64,000 nucleotides of DNA from Marinobacter sp. F3R11 (GCF_003318275.1 NZ_QOCH01000014.1:2003-66002), one strand, 5' to 3'. Counted from the stretch's first letter, positions 31,289-41,407 are shown. Notes: generated by a model not told the origin, from the letters alone. Made by a program: numbers and translations.

Positions 31289-32255
31289 TCTACAGCATCC
31301 CGGAATACCAGCGTATCAGGCCGAGCCGGACGTGGTTCGGGCGTTGGGGCGTGTGGCTGTGTTTATGGGTGGAAACTCTGCAGAGCGCGAAGTTTCTCTG
31401 AAGAGTGGCAAGGCTGTTCTTGCAGCTCTGGTCTCTGCGGGTGTGGATGCCTTTGCTTTGGATGTTCAGGGCTGCCTGCTGAAGACAGTTGAGAACCCGG
31501 AGTTTGATCGGGTTTTCATCGCCCTGCACGGACGCGGAGGAGAAGACGGAACACTGCAGGCCATTCTGGGGCAGGCTGGTATCCCTTACACAGGTAGTGA
31601 AGTGATGGCCTCCGCTTTGGCGATGGACAAGTTGCGGACCAAATACGTATTTGCCGGTTGTGGCCTGCCAACACCGAAATTCAGAACCATGTCAGCTGCA
31701 GATGAGGCGGAGCGAATTGTTCAGGAATTGCGTGCCCCATTGAGTGTGAAGCCTTCTCACGAAGGCTCCAGCATCGGGATCCGCAAAGTGAATACTGCCG
31801 CTGAATTGGCGCAGGCCTATGAGGCTGCCGCTGCGCTCGACAATCTGGTGTTTGTTGAGGAGTGGATTGAAGGGCCGGAGTTTACAGTGAGCCTGCTGCA
31901 GGACAGCGCGCTTCCGGCCATTGGCCTGAGCACAGATCATGTGTTCTACGACTATGACGCTAAGTATCTGGCGGATGACACCCGCTACAGAATCCCCTGC
32001 GGCCTGTCACCTGAGGATGAAGTCAGGTTGCAGAATCTTGCCCTGGAAGCATTCCGGGTCGTGGGCTGCCGAACCTGGGGGCGGGTGGACATCATGCAGG
32101 ATAAAGATGGTGAATTCTGGCTGCTGGAAGTCAATACGGTGCCGGGCATGACTGATCACAGCCTTGTGCCTATGTCTGCCAGGGCCGCTGGAATCAGCTT
32201 TGAAGAGCTGGTCGTACGGATTCTTCTCGACACCCTGGAGGATGCCAATGCTTGA
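31281..32255 (+). CDS. ddlB: D-alanine:D-alanine ligase
   Basis: ATP-grasp enzyme making D-Ala-D-Ala for MurF, 324 aa from GTG at 31281. AGGAG lies 8 nt before this GTG, whereas the TTG at 31275 is too close to it. The N-terminus carries about 18 residues more than the E. coli protein before [19 protein letters not shown]. Conserved features are the serine loop [25 protein letters not shown], the metal-binding [16 protein letters not shown], and the omega-loop [14 protein letters not shown] (Tyr-type, giving D-Ala-D-Ala rather than depsipeptide). Confidence 0.96.
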   Translation: MSDLQHPGIPAYQAEPDVVRALGRVAVFMGGNSAEREVSLKSGKAVLAALVSAGVDAFALDVQGCLLKTVENPEFDRVFIALHGRGGEDGTLQAILGQAGIPYTGSEVMASALAMDKLRTKYVFAGCGLPTPKFRTMSAADEAERIVQELRAPLSVKPSHEGSSIGIRKVNTAAELAQAYEAAAALDNLVFVEEWIEGPEFTVSLLQDSALPAIGLSTDHVFYDYDAKYLADDTRYRIPCGLSPEDEVRLQNLALEAFRVVGCRTWGRVDIMQDKDGEFWLLEVNTVPGMTDHSLVPMSARAAGISFEELVVRILLDTLEDANA

Positions 32256-33087
32256 AACACTGCTGATCCGGAGCCGGGCGATTCCGTCCGACCCTCCCCG
32301 GCGCCGGGGAGCAACTTCCCTGGGACCGGAGAAGGACCGGTTTGGAGTGTTAAAAGCCGTGCTGGCAGCTGTGCCCTGGCTGCAGGCCAGTATAGGAGTT
32401 GTCGTATTGCTGTTAGCGGGTTTGGTGCCCTGGGGTACGGGGAAGGTTCTGGGTGCCATGGATCAGCAGTTTATGGCTGTTGATGTGAAAGGAGACTTTC
32501 TGGGCGACAGCCGCGTTGCTATTGAGCGTCAGGCAGGGAACTGGATCGGCAAAAGCTATTTCTCCACAGATCTTTCAGAAATCAAGGCTGATCTCGAGAA
32601 GCGGCCATGGATTGAAACCGTAGCCGTTCGCCGGGTTTGGCCAGATCGCCTGGAAATCGACATCAGAGAAAAGAAGCCACTGGCTTACTGGACAGACGGT
32701 CGTCTGGTTAGTCGCACCGGTGAGTTGTTCCGGCCGCCAAATCCAGAGGTGGCAGGGCGCCTGCCACAGCTTGCAGGGCCCGACGAGCGGGTGCGTGACG
32801 TGATCAGCATGGCCAGGAAAATGAGTGACAAGCTGGTGGGGCATGGCCTGGGTTTCTCAGGGCTGTCGCTGGAGCGACGAGGGGCCTGGACGCTGCGTCT
32901 CTCGAATGGCATTGAAGTGGTACTTGGCCGGGATCAGGTAGCCAAGCGTTTTGAGCGTTTTATTACAGTGTATGAAAACCGGCTGGTATCACGGTCGGAT
33001 GAAGTCAGCCGGGTAGATGCCCGCTACACAAACGGTGTCGCGGTTCAATGGAAGCAAGCCCAGGCTGCTTCCGGCCCGAAAACATAG
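32248..33087 (+). CDS. ftsQ: Cell division protein FtsQ
   Basis: 279 aa (E. coli 276). A basic, proline-rich cytoplasmic N-terminus (about 1-45) precedes a single span (about 48-70, LQASIGVVVLLLAGLVPW). The periplasmic POTRA domain starts at VDVKGDFLGDSRVAIERQ. The beta domain has RRVWPDRLEIDIREKKPLAYW. The ATG at 32248 overlaps the ddlB stop and has CTGGAGG upstream. The longer frame inside ddlB is rejected. It scaffolds FtsL and FtsB in the divisome. Confidence 0.95.
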   Translation: MLETLLIRSRAIPSDPPRRRGATSLGPEKDRFGVLKAVLAAVPWLQASIGVVVLLLAGLVPWGTGKVLGAMDQQFMAVDVKGDFLGDSRVAIERQAGNWIGKSYFSTDLSEIKADLEKRPWIETVAVRRVWPDRLEIDIREKKPLAYWTDGRLVSRTGELFRPPNPEVAGRLPQLAGPDERVRDVISMARKMSDKLVGHGLGFSGLSLERRGAWTLRLSNGIEVVLGRDQVAKRFERFITVYENRLVSRSDEVSRVDARYTNGVAVQWKQAQAASGPKT

Positions 33088-33123
33088 AAACAGTAAATTC
33101 AGACCTACGGTTTGGTGGAACAC

Positions 33124-34359
33124 ATGTCATCGGTTGAAACGGAAAACATGATTGTCGGCCTCGATATCGGAACCTCGAAAGTGGTTGCGATCGTCGGCAA
33201 ACGCAAGATGGACGGAACCATTGAGGTTGTGGGTATAGGCTCACATCCTTCGCGGGGGCTGAAGCGGGGCGTTGTGGTCAATATCGAAACCACGGTTCAG
33301 GCGATCCAGCGGGCTGTCGAGGAAGCCGAGCTGATGGCAGGTTGCCGCATTCATTCAGTGTATGCGGGGATTGCAGGCAGCCACATCAAGAGTCTCAATT
33401 CCCATGGGATTGTTGCTATCCGGGACCGGGAAGTAACCCAGGCGGATATTGACAGGGTCATCGATGCGGCCCAGGCCGTTGCCATCCCGGCAGATCAGAA
33501 GATTCTGCACATTCTTCCGCAGGAATTTGTGATCGATAGCCAGGAGGGCATCAAAGAGCCCATGGGCATGTCCGGGGTACGCCTTGAAGCAAAGGTGCAT
33601 CTGGTGACCTGTGCCGTCAACGCTGCACAGAATATTGAAAAATGTATCCGTCGCTGCGGTCTTGAAGCTGATGACATCATTCTGGAGCAACTGGCTTCCA
33701 GCCACGCGATTCTCACAGAGGACGAGAAGGAGCTCGGTGTCTGCGTGGTGGATATAGGCGGCGGTACCACGGATATCGCTGTGTTTACCGGTGGCGCTAT
33801 CCGTCACACCGCGGTCATTCCTATTGCAGGTGACCAGGTTACGAACGACATCGCAATGGCTCTTCGCACACCTACGCAGAATGCGGAAGAGATCAAGATC
33901 AAATACGCCTGTGCTTTGACGCAACTGGCCGGCGCAGATGAAACCATCAAGGTGCCCAGCGTTGGTGACCGTGCACCTCGCGATCTTTCGCGTCAGGCGC
34001 TGGCGGAGGTAGTTGAACCACGGTACGAGGAGCTGTTTACCCTCGTGCAATCCGAACTTCGTCGTTCCGGATTTGAAGATCTGATTCCGGCCGGCATCGT
34101 GATAACGGGTGGCTCTTCAACCATGGAAGGTGTGGTGGAGCTCGCGGAAGAAATCTTCCACATGCCGGTACGGCTTGCGTGTCCGCACGCAGTCTCCGGC
34201 ATGACAGAAGTTGTTAATAACCCCATCTACGCCACTGGCGTCGGGTTATTGATTCATGGTTTCCGGCAGATGGACCTTGGCCGGGCACCGGTGCTCAAGG
34301 GTGAAGATGCACCCACGCTGTTTGAGCGCATGAAAGCCTGGTTTACCGGTCATTTCTGA
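33124..34359 (+). CDS. ftsA: Cell division protein FtsA
   Basis: Actin-fold membrane tether of the Z-ring, 411 aa. Nucleotide-site motifs are IVGLDIGTSKVVAIVG, CVVDIGGGTTDIAVF and GIVITGGSSTMEGVVELAEE. The C-terminal amphipathic membrane-targeting helix is seen in LFERMKAWFTGHF. I take ATG at 33124 with GGTGGA upstream. A TTG 12 nt earlier is possible. Followed after 96 nt by ftsZ. Confidence 0.97.
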   Translation: MSSVETENMIVGLDIGTSKVVAIVGKRKMDGTIEVVGIGSHPSRGLKRGVVVNIETTVQAIQRAVEEAELMAGCRIHSVYAGIAGSHIKSLNSHGIVAIRDREVTQADIDRVIDAAQAVAIPADQKILHILPQEFVIDSQEGIKEPMGMSGVRLEAKVHLVTCAVNAAQNIEKCIRRCGLEADDIILEQLASSHAILTEDEKELGVCVVDIGGGTTDIAVFTGGAIRHTAVIPIAGDQVTNDIAMALRTPTQNAEEIKIKYACALTQLAGADETIKVPSVGDRAPRDLSRQALAEVVEPRYEELFTLVQSELRRSGFEDLIPAGIVITGGSSTMEGVVELAEEIFHMPVRLACPHAVSGMTEVVNNPIYATGVGLLIHGFRQMDLGRAPVLKGEDAPTLFERMKAWFTGHF

Positions 34360-34455
34360 CGGTTAAGGGCAAGTAAAAAACGAAGGTATCTCGAAAATAC
34401 ACTCTTGAATTAACAGCCTGGAACAAGGCTGAAAACAGCACGAAGGAGAAGGGGA
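34360..34455 (+). promoter_or_regulatory. ftsA-ftsZ intergenic leader
   Basis: 96 nt holding a small hairpin, CAGCCT / AGGCTG (34414-34431), and the strong ribosome site GGAGAAGGGG just before ftsZ. The larger gap and strong site suggest ftsZ is expressed at a higher level than ftsQA, perhaps with an extra promoter. I see no clear -35/-10 pair. Confidence 0.35.
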
Positions 34456-35613
34456 ATGTTTGAACTTGTCGATAATGTCCAACAAAACGCGGTCATTAAG
34501 GTAGTTGGTGTTGGCGGTGGCGGCGGTAACGCAGTGCGTCATATGCTCAACAGCGACATCGAAGGCGTTGAGTTCATCTGTGCCAACACAGATGCTCAGG
34601 CGCTGACCGATATGGATGCGCGCCAGATTATCCAGCTGGGCGGTAACATCACTAAAGGATTGGGCGCTGGAGCCAATCCCGAAGTGGGCCGGCAGTCGGC
34701 TCTGGAAGATCGCGATCGTATTGCTGAATCCATTAAAGGCGCGGATATGGTGTTCATCACCGCAGGCATGGGTGGCGGTACTGGTACGGGTGCAGCCCCG
34801 GTAGTTGCAGAAGTTGCACGGGAGCTGGGCATACTGACTGTCGCCGTGGTGACCAAACCTTTCAATTTTGAAGGTGGCAAGCGGATGAGCATTGCGGAAT
34901 CTGGGCTCAAGGAGCTGGAAGAGAGTGTTGACTCTCTGATTACGATTCCAAATGAAAAGCTGCTCGCAGTTCTGGGCAAAAAGACCAGTCTTCTGGACGC
35001 TTTTGCAGCAGCAAACGACGTTCTGCTCGGAGCGGTTCAGGGTATTGCTGATCTGATCACCCGCAACGGTATGATCAACGTCGACTTTGCCGACGTGAAA
35101 ACGGTCATGTCTGAAATGGGTATGGCCATGATGGGTACTGCCCGCGCCACAGGCGAGAACCGTGCGCGAGAAGCTGCTGAAGCGGCTATCCGCAGCCCAC
35201 TGCTGGAAGATGTAAACCTGCAGGGAGCCAAAGGGATTCTGGTCAACATCACCGCCGGTATGGATCTGAACCTGGGCGAATTCTCCGAGGTTGGCGATAT
35301 TGTGCGTGAGTTTGCATCTGACTCTGCAACGGTTGTTGTTGGTACCGTCATCGATCCGGAAATGACCGACGAACTGAAGGTGACTGTTGTTGCCACAGGG
35401 CTGGGCGGTGATCGTGAAAAGCCGACCAAAGTGGTCGATAACACACGTACTCTGGATGGAAAAACTGACTACAACCAGCTTGATCGCCCGGCAATCCTGC
35501 GTCGTCGTGCGGTTTCACACGGCAATGTGGCGGTTGATCAGAGTAAAGAAAGTGAAGAGCAGGGAGTCGACTATCTCGATATTCCCGCATTCCTTCGCAG
35601 GCAGGCAGACTGA
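34456..35613 (+). CDS. ftsZ: Cell division GTPase FtsZ
   Basis: 385 aa. The tubulin-like GTPase that forms the Z-ring. The tubulin signature GGGTGTGAAPVVAEVAREL follows the N-terminal VVGVGGGGGNAVRHM, and the catalytic synergy loop appears as NVDFADVKTVM. The C-terminal conserved peptide YLDIPAFLRRQ, which binds FtsA and ZipA, closes the protein after a short variable linker. Confidence 0.99.
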   Translation: MFELVDNVQQNAVIKVVGVGGGGGNAVRHMLNSDIEGVEFICANTDAQALTDMDARQIIQLGGNITKGLGAGANPEVGRQSALEDRDRIAESIKGADMVFITAGMGGGTGTGAAPVVAEVARELGILTVAVVTKPFNFEGGKRMSIAESGLKELEESVDSLITIPNEKLLAVLGKKTSLLDAFAAANDVLLGAVQGIADLITRNGMINVDFADVKTVMSEMGMAMMGTARATGENRAREAAEAAIRSPLLEDVNLQGAKGILVNITAGMDLNLGEFSEVGDIVREFASDSATVVVGTVIDPEMTDELKVTVVATGLGGDREKPTKVVDNTRTLDGKTDYNQLDRPAILRRRAVSHGNVAVDQSKESEEQGVDYLDIPAFLRRQAD

Positions 35614-35732
35614 TAATATGTTGCAAATATCATCCGGTGTGGGTAGGTACCTCTAAACCTGAACTACCAAGCCGGATACTGCAGCGCTGAAAACCTATGG
35701 CTGTTATTGCATGAATTTCAGGCAATAGAAGG
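35614..35732. other. ftsZ-lpxC intergenic stretch with hairpin
   Basis: Just after ftsZ, nested complementary segments (ATCCGG with CCGGAT, and GGTAG with CTACC, about 35631-35680) can form an imperfect hairpin. It has no T tract, so I do not call it a terminator. Confidence 0.35.
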
Positions 35733-35760
35733 TTGGGCAAATGGTAATCAGTCGTATATT
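35733..35760 (+). promoter_or_regulatory. Possible lpxC promoter
   Basis: TTGGGC at 35733-35738, 16-bp spacer, TATATT at 35755-35760. The spacer begins with the half-site CAAATGGTAAT (35738-35748), identical to the left arm of the petA palindrome. Confidence 0.5.
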
Positions 35761-35820
35761 TTGATATTCTGCGCCCAGATTTTTGCTTTGAATATCGCCA
35801 TTTTACGGAATAACGAACCG

Positions 35821-36738
35821 ATGATCAGACAACGGACACTAAAAAACACGATCCGTGCTACCGGGATCGGGCTCCATTCAGGGGAAAAGGTTTACCTCAC
35901 CCTGAAGCCTGCTCCGGTAGATTCGGGAATCATTTTCCGGCGTACAGATCTTGACCCTGCGGTTGAAATCCTTGCATGTGCCGAAAATGTGGGTGAGACC
36001 ATGCTGTCCACGACGCTGGTAAAAGACGGTGTCCGTGTGGCGACAATTGAGCATTTGCTGTCAGCCATGGCTGGTCTCGGTATCGACAACTGCTATGTTG
36101 AGCTGAGCGCTCCGGAAGTGCCGATCATGGACGGCTCTGCCGGCCCGTTTGTCTTTTTGCTGCAGTCTGCCGGTATAGCTGAGCAGGAAGCGGCAAAGCG
36201 CTTCATTCGCATCAAGCGGGAAGTGACCCTCGAAGAAGGCGACAAGAAAGCAACTTTCCTGCCGTTTGAAGGCTTCAAGGTGAGCTTTGGTATCGACTTT
36301 GACCACCCTGTGTTCAAAGGCCGTGCCCAGACCGCGACTGTTGATTTTTCCAGTACGTCTTTCGTGAAAGAGGTCAGTCGCGCACGAACTTTCGGGTTTA
36401 TGCGTGATATCGAAAAGTTGCGTGCGATGAATCTTGCATTGGGCGGCAGTGTTGACAACGCCATTGTGGTCGACGATTACAAGATTCTGAACGAAGATGG
36501 TCTTCGTTATGAAGATGAATTCGTCAAGCACAAAGTACTGGATGCGATCGGGGATCTGTACCTTTTGGGCAACAGTCTGATCGGGGAGTTCCGTGGCATC
36601 AAGTCCGGTCACGACCTGAACAATAAGCTACTGCGCAAGCTCAAGGCGGAAGAGGATGCATGGGAAGTGGTTACCTTCGTTAACGAAGAAACCGCGCCTA
36701 TCTCCTACATGAAACCTGTGCTGGCGGTGCCGGCTTAA
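35821..36738 (+). CDS. lpxC: UDP-3-O-acyl-N-acetylglucosamine deacetylase
   Basis: 305 aa, the same length as in E. coli, once the ATG at 35821 is used ([21 protein letters not shown]). The longer frame to 35707 is rejected. Committed step of lipid A synthesis. The zinc site is seen in [12 protein letters not shown] and the C-terminal [12 protein letters not shown] region. The dcw cluster followed by lpxC is the standard gammaproteobacterial order. It is convergent with dciA, separated by 11 nt. Confidence 0.98.
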   Translation: MIRQRTLKNTIRATGIGLHSGEKVYLTLKPAPVDSGIIFRRTDLDPAVEILACAENVGETMLSTTLVKDGVRVATIEHLLSAMAGLGIDNCYVELSAPEVPIMDGSAGPFVFLLQSAGIAEQEAAKRFIRIKREVTLEEGDKKATFLPFEGFKVSFGIDFDHPVFKGRAQTATVDFSSTSFVKEVSRARTFGFMRDIEKLRAMNLALGGSVDNAIVVDDYKILNEDGLRYEDEFVKHKVLDAIGDLYLLGNSLIGEFRGIKSGHDLNNKLLRKLKAEEDAWEVVTFVNEETAPISYMKPVLAVPA

Positions 36739-36749
36739 GGCGGGATGCC

Positions 36750-37196
36750 TTAATCGCGGACGTGGCTTGCGAGTTTTTCGAGAACCTCGCGTAGTTTTTG
36801 ATCCTTCGTGTGCCCGGCTTCCTCTTTGAGGAGCCGGGCATTTTCTTTGCTCAAAGGAATTTTTTTCGCCGGCGGCTTTTCGTTAAACCGTGGTGGTGCC
36901 ACTTTTACCTTTAGCTTCCATACAAAACGGAACAATTCGTTCTCGCGCAGCTTTTCCATGATTTCATGCTGACGAAAGCGAATCTGACTGGCCTTTCCCG
37001 CACTCTCTGCTGATAGCGTCAATTCTCCATCAAGGCAAGAGACAAACCGGGTGCCCGCAACCAAGGCTGGCGGTAAAGACGCCAAAACCTGCTCTTCTGC
37101 CTGACGGTGTGCGTGGGCCTTTGCCACGAGTTCGCGTAAAACAGGGGCTCCTCGCAGACTATCAAAGGTTATTTTTTGTTCACTTTTCCTTTTCAT
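36750..37196 (-). CDS. dciA: DUF721 protein, probable helicase operator DciA
   Basis: 148 aa, with an N-terminal DUF721-type domain (LRELVAKAHAHRQAEEQVLASLPPALVAGTRFVSCLDGELTLSAESAGKASQIRFRQ, given here in overview) and a basic C-terminal tail (PPAKKIPLSKEN). DciA is the ancestral loader or operator of the replicative helicase DnaB in bacteria lacking E. coli-type DnaC. A DUF721 gene opposite lpxC is also the arrangement in Pseudomonas. A GC-rich hairpin lies inside its coding region and is probably used as a terminator by the opposite strand. Confidence 0.82.
   Translation of the reverse strand: MKRKSEQKITFDSLRGAPVLRELVAKAHAHRQAEEQVLASLPPALVAGTRFVSCLDGELTLSAESAGKASQIRFRQHEIMEKLRENELFRFVWKLKVKVAPPRFNEKPPAKKIPLSKENARLLKEEAGHTKDQKLREVLEKLASHVRD
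36812..36848 (+). terminator. Terminator-like hairpin inside dciA, reading from lpxC
   Basis: GCCCGGCTTCCTC, loop TTT, GAGGAGCCGGGC (12 bp with one bulge), then ATTTTCTTT on the plus strand. It lies 74 nt beyond the lpxC stop. No other hairpin is visible closer to the end of lpxC. Confidence 0.6.
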
Positions 37197-37426
37197 CGGG
37201 TGTTTTCTTCTCGACGGCCGTGATAACGATTGGTTACACTTCTGTACGTTTTTCGCGTGGTGCCTGTACTGCTCTTGTTTTACCTTGTAGTGAAAGAGTA
37301 TGTCTACCGGGCGCTGCGATTTGTCAGTACGTAGTTGTTGCTAAGGATGGCAGACCCACTCTGAACACTCCAGGCTGCAATACTACAGGATGCGGTTGCA
37401 GCTCATCGATGAAACCAGAAGACAAT

Positions 37427-38362
37427 ATGAATATCATTTTTGTTGGCAAGCGCCACGAAGCTTCCCGCGTGCTTTCTCTGAACGGCACCGTTGCTTTTGT
37501 TCTGGCAGTCTTTGTAGCCGCACTACTAATCGCCACAGCCTGGGGCGGATACAGCATCGCTGTTAGCCAGGTAGAAGCCAGGGAACCTTCTGAATCTGAG
37601 CTCGTCGCTGAGTGGAAACGGAAACTTGACGAGCAGAAAGAAGAGCTTGCCGTACTGCAGCAGAATGTACAATATCAGGTGGATGCACTGACGCTGAGAC
37701 TCGGTGAAATTCAGGGCAGATTACTGCGCCTTGATGCCTTGGGTCAGCGATTCGTGGAATCTGGTCTGGTTGCGAGCGATGAATTCGATTTCAATGAGCC
37801 GGCTGCTGTGGGTGGTCCGGAGGATTCCCTTTCAGCTGATTCTTTTGCTGCACCCGATCTGACCCGGATGATCGATGAGCTTGAGCGAAAGATGCAGGAT
37901 CGTGAGCAACAGCTGCGGCTTCTGGATCAGGTTTCTTCGCGTCAGAAGCTGGAGGATGAGCTTTATCTGGAAGGTCGACCCATCACCTGGGGCTGGTTAT
38001 CCTCTCCTTATGGATATAGATCTGATCCGTTTACCGGGAAACGTACCTGGCATGGAGGTGTCGATCTGGCGGGTAAAGAAGGTAGTGATATTATATCTGT
38101 AGCTGGTGGCGTTGTATCATACGCGGATGAGCGCCATGGTTATGGTAATCTGGTAGAAGTTGATCACGGCGATGGTCTGGTGACCCGCTATGCTCACTGC
38201 AAAACGATCAAGGTGAGTGTGGGGGACGTTATCCAGAAAGGACAAGTGCTGGCTTTAATGGGAAGCACCGGTCGATCTACAGGTCCCCATGTCCATTTTG
38301 AAGTAATTCGTAATGGAAAAAGTGAGAATCCGGAAACCTATATTAAAAGAGCCAGTCGTTAG
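37427..38362 (+). CDS. M23-family peptidase with membrane anchor and coiled coil
   Basis: 311 aa from ATG at 37427 (MNIIFVGKRHEASRVLSLNG). One membrane span (about 24-45) is followed by a periplasmic coiled coil (about 55-105, EWKRKLDEQKEELAVLQQNVQ). The C-terminal LytM/M23 domain has the zinc motifs WHGGVDLAG and GPHVHFEV, with HxH intact, so it may be an active endopeptidase of peptidoglycan cross-links. The family includes cell-separation hydrolases and activators. An ATG 18 nt upstream is an alternative start. The long frame back to 37109 crosses dciA and is rejected. It occupies the position of secM in E. coli, between lpxC and secA. Confidence 0.88.
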   Translation: MNIIFVGKRHEASRVLSLNGTVAFVLAVFVAALLIATAWGGYSIAVSQVEAREPSESELVAEWKRKLDEQKEELAVLQQNVQYQVDALTLRLGEIQGRLLRLDALGQRFVESGLVASDEFDFNEPAAVGGPEDSLSADSFAAPDLTRMIDELERKMQDREQQLRLLDQVSSRQKLEDELYLEGRPITWGWLSSPYGYRSDPFTGKRTWHGGVDLAGKEGSDIISVAGGVVSYADERHGYGNLVEVDHGDGLVTRYAHCKTIKVSVGDVIQKGQVLALMGSTGRSTGPHVHFEVIRNGKSENPETYIKRASR

Positions 38363-38439
38363 AATTTCAGGCTTCACCTGACGTTCTTCTTGTTCCCGCC
38401 CGCTCATCACGTTCGTTAGCCTCCGGTATTTGGCATTGG

Positions 38440-38462
38440 ATAGCCACCTTACGTCTGGCTAT
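38440..38462 (+). promoter_or_regulatory. Hairpin in the secA upstream region
   Basis: ATAGCCA / TGGCTAT (7 bp, 9-nt loop) about 80 nt before secA and just upstream of its probable promoter. No T tract. The 179-nt gap from 38363 to 38541 contains no credible SecM-like open frame. Confidence 0.4.
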
Positions 38463-38476
38463 GTGAGCCCTGCCTT

Positions 38477-38504
38477 TTGTACTGTTACCAAATAAGGTTA
38501 GAAT
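38477..38504 (+). promoter_or_regulatory. Possible secA promoter
   Basis: TTGTAC at 38477-38482, 16-bp spacer, TAGAAT at 38499-38504. The leader to the secA start would be about 30 nt. Confidence 0.5.
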
Positions 38505-38541
38505 GCCGGCTTCCTCCGATTAATTAAAGAAGTAGTGGTCT

Positions 38542-41286
38542 ATGTTCTCAAAGTTTGCAACCAAGATGTTCGGCAGTAAAAATGCCCGAGAAATCAAGAG
38601 AATGCGCAAGATCGCCATGCGTGTTAACGAGCTTGAAGAGCAGTTTGGCAATCTGACGGACTCCGAGTTGCAGGGCAAGACGGCCGAATTCCGTCGCCGG
38701 CTCGATGAAGGTGAGAGCCTTGACGCGTTACTTCCTGAGGCTTTTGCGACAGTTCGCGAAGCAGGGCGCCGCGTTATGGGCATGCGCCACTACGATGTAC
38801 AGTTGATCGGCGGTATTACTCTGCACGAGGGTCGGATTGCGGAGATGAAGACCGGTGAGGGCAAGACGCTGGTGGCGACCGGTGCGGTGTATCTCAACGC
38901 CTTGCCTGGCAAAGGCGTGCATGTTGTAACTGTGAATGATTATCTGGCCAAGCGCGATGCTGAGTGGATGGGTAAATTATACCGTTTCCTTGGTATGCAG
39001 GTAGGTGTGGTGGTTGCCGGCCAGTCTCCGGAGGAGAAGCGTGCAGCTTATCAGGCGGATATCACCTACGGCACCAATAACGAATTCGGTTTTGACTACC
39101 TGCGGGACAACATGGCCTTCAGCACTGCTGACAAGGTACAGCGTGGTCTCCACTATGCGATTGTCGATGAAGTCGACTCCATTCTTATCGACGAAGCTCG
39201 GACGCCATTGATCATCTCCGGTGCCGCAGAGGACAGCTCAAAGGCATATCTGGCTATCAACGAGTTGATACCAAGCCTGAAAAGAGGCGAGGAGAGTGAG
39301 GATGGAGAGCCAACGGGCGACTTCATCATTGATGAAAAGTCCCGTCAGGTAGAATTGACCGAGGCTGGCCATGAGCGCGTTGAAGAGTTGTTGCTTGGTC
39401 GTCAGTTGCTGGAAGAAGGCGAAAGCCTGTACTCGGCAACCAACCTCAGTTTGCTGCACCACGTACATTCAGCTCTCCGTGCGCATCACCTCTTCCAGAA
39501 AGATGTGGATTACATCGTTCAGGGTGGTCAGGTTGTCATCGTAGATGAGCATACAGGCCGTACGATGCCAGGGCGACGCTGGAGTGAAGGTCTGCACCAG
39601 GCGATTGAGGCTAAAGAAGGTCTCAAGATTCAGGCTGAAAGCCAGACTCTGGCCTCAACAACCTTCCAGAACTATTTCCGGTTATACGACAAACTTGCGG
39701 GTATGACTGGTACTGCTGATACCGAAGCTTTCGAATTCCGCCAGATTTATGCCCTTGATGTGGTGGTCATTCCGCCCAACAAGGCAATTCAGCGAATCGA
39801 TTACAACGACCTCGTTTATCTGACGCAGGAAGAAAAGTTCCACGCCATCATTGACGAAATCAAGGATGTGACGGCCGAGGGTCGCCCCATTCTGGTGGGC
39901 ACGGCCTCAATTGAAGCCTCGGAACTGCTTTCGATGCTGCTGAAAAAGGCTCGTATCGAACATAAGATACTGAACGCCAAACAGCACGAATCAGAAGCTC
40001 AGATTATTGCTCAGGCAGGCCGTCCGGGAGCGGTCACCATTGCCACCAATATGGCTGGCCGGGGTACGGATATCGTGCTTGGCGGTAACTGGGAGCATGA
40101 AGTTGCCCTTCTGGACAATCCTTCAGAGGAAGAGATTGCTCGCATCAAGGCTGAATGGACGGAACGCCATAATCAGGTGTTAGAGGCTGGCGGGCTGCAC
40201 ATTGTTGGTACCGAACGCCACGAATCCCGCCGGATAGATAATCAGTTGCGTGGCCGTGCCGGGCGACAGGGTGATCCGGGGTCTTCCCGCTTTTTCCTGT
40301 CTCTGGAAGATAACCTGATGCGTATCTTCGCGCCGGACCGGGTGAAAAGCCTGATGCAGGCGATGGGTATGAAGAAGGGTGAAGCCATTGAGCACCGGAT
40401 GGTTACCAACGCTATTGAAAAATCCCAGCGCAAGGTCGAGGGACGCAACTTCGATATGCGTAAAACGCTGCTTGAGTATGATGACGTTGCGAATGATCAG
40501 CGTACGGTTATCTATGATCAGCGTAATGAGGTGATGTCCTCTGACGATGTCTCTGAAATGGTTGATACCATTCGTGAGGACGTTGTTGACGTGCTGATCA
40601 GTGAACACATTCCACCTCAGAGCATGCCCGAACAGTGGGATGTGGCTGGCCTTGAAGCCCAGCTCCAGTCGGAGATGGGAATCGACCTGCCTGTTCAGGC
40701 CTGGCTGGAAGAAGACAAAAAGCTTTTCGAAGACAACCTGCGCCAGAAAATCCTGGACGAAATTGTTGCTGCATACCGTGCCAAGGAAGAGGTGGCTGGT
40801 GCCGAATCCATGCGCAAATTCGAGAAGCAGGTATTTCTGCAGGTTCTGGACACCCTGTGGAAAGAGCATCTTTCCAACATGGATCACCTGCGTCGTGGTA
40901 TTCACTTGCGCGGATACGCTCAGAAAAATCCCAAGCAGGAGTACAAGCGGGAAGCATTTAACCTGTTTGAGGGCATGCTTGAAAACATGAAGCGCGATGT
41001 AACCCGCGTGCTTTGCCACGTTCGGGTCCAGAGCCGTGAAGAAATGGAAGAGATTGAGCGCCGCCGCAAGGAAGAGCTTGAGCTGGAACTCGCTAAAGCG
41101 CGTTTGCGCCACGATCAGACCAGCGCAGCCGCACAGAGCGATTCTGAGCGAGGGGACGGTGCTGGTGATTCCAGGCAGACCACTCCTGATACCTTTGTGC
41201 GTCAGGAGCGCAAGGTCGGCCGCAACGAGCCCTGCCCATGCGGATCCGGCAAAAAGTACAAACAGTGTTGTGGCAAGGTAAACTGA
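38542..41286 (+). CDS. secA: Preprotein translocase ATPase SecA
   Basis: 914 aa (E. coli 901). Motor that pushes unfolded proteins through SecYEG. Walker A is [12 protein letters not shown] (near residue 103), with [16 protein letters not shown] for Walker B and the linked region. The second nucleotide domain has [13 protein letters not shown] and [31 protein letters not shown]. The C-terminal zinc tail [14 protein letters not shown] (about residues 898-911), which binds SecB and lipid, is intact. A 376-aa open frame on the reverse strand is a shadow. Confidence 0.99.
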   Translation: MFSKFATKMFGSKNAREIKRMRKIAMRVNELEEQFGNLTDSELQGKTAEFRRRLDEGESLDALLPEAFATVREAGRRVMGMRHYDVQLIGGITLHEGRIAEMKTGEGKTLVATGAVYLNALPGKGVHVVTVNDYLAKRDAEWMGKLYRFLGMQVGVVVAGQSPEEKRAAYQADITYGTNNEFGFDYLRDNMAFSTADKVQRGLHYAIVDEVDSILIDEARTPLIISGAAEDSSKAYLAINELIPSLKRGEESEDGEPTGDFIIDEKSRQVELTEAGHERVEELLLGRQLLEEGESLYSATNLSLLHHVHSALRAHHLFQKDVDYIVQGGQVVIVDEHTGRTMPGRRWSEGLHQAIEAKEGLKIQAESQTLASTTFQNYFRLYDKLAGMTGTADTEAFEFRQIYALDVVVIPPNKAIQRIDYNDLVYLTQEEKFHAIIDEIKDVTAEGRPILVGTASIEASELLSMLLKKARIEHKILNAKQHESEAQIIAQAGRPGAVTIATNMAGRGTDIVLGGNWEHEVALLDNPSEEEIARIKAEWTERHNQVLEAGGLHIVGTERHESRRIDNQLRGRAGRQGDPGSSRFFLSLEDNLMRIFAPDRVKSLMQAMGMKKGEAIEHRMVTNAIEKSQRKVEGRNFDMRKTLLEYDDVANDQRTVIYDQRNEVMSSDDVSEMVDTIREDVVDVLISEHIPPQSMPEQWDVAGLEAQLQSEMGIDLPVQAWLEEDKKLFEDNLRQKILDEIVAAYRAKEEVAGAESMRKFEKQVFLQVLDTLWKEHLSNMDHLRRGIHLRGYAQKNPKQEYKREAFNLFEGMLENMKRDVTRVLCHVRVQSREEMEEIERRRKEELELELAKARLRHDQTSAAAQSDSERGDGAGDSRQTTPDTFVRQERKVGRNEPCPCGSGKKYKQCCGKVN

Positions 41287-41319
41287 CCAGCCGGCACTGA
41301 CAAGAACCAAAATACGGAG

Positions 41320-41358
41320 CCCGCAATCGACCAGTTGACTGGCAGACTGCGGGTTTTT
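41320..41358 (+). terminator. secA terminator
   Basis: CCCGCA / TGCGGG outer stem with an inner CCAGT / ACTGG stem, followed by five T. Confidence 0.85.
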
Positions 41359-41407
41359 CGTTTTCAGGCATATTCAATTCAGAAGAAATTTCAGAAGGAG
41401 TGGCAAG

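Noticed and set aside
33355-34050. 231-aa reverse-strand open frame inside ftsA
   Set aside because: Antisense shadow of a conserved gene.
37109-37426. Upstream extension of the M23 peptidase with a cysteine-rich segment
   Set aside because: It would cross the 5' end of dciA and place the membrane anchor in mid-protein. The ATG at 37427 gives a normal topology.
38363-38541. Possible secM-like gene upstream of secA
   Set aside because: No open frame with a signal peptide and arrest motif is present in this gap.
40180-41310. 376-aa reverse-strand open frame inside secA
   Set aside because: It lies opposite a fully conserved secA, has no recognisable domain and no upstream signals. It is a shadow of codon bias.
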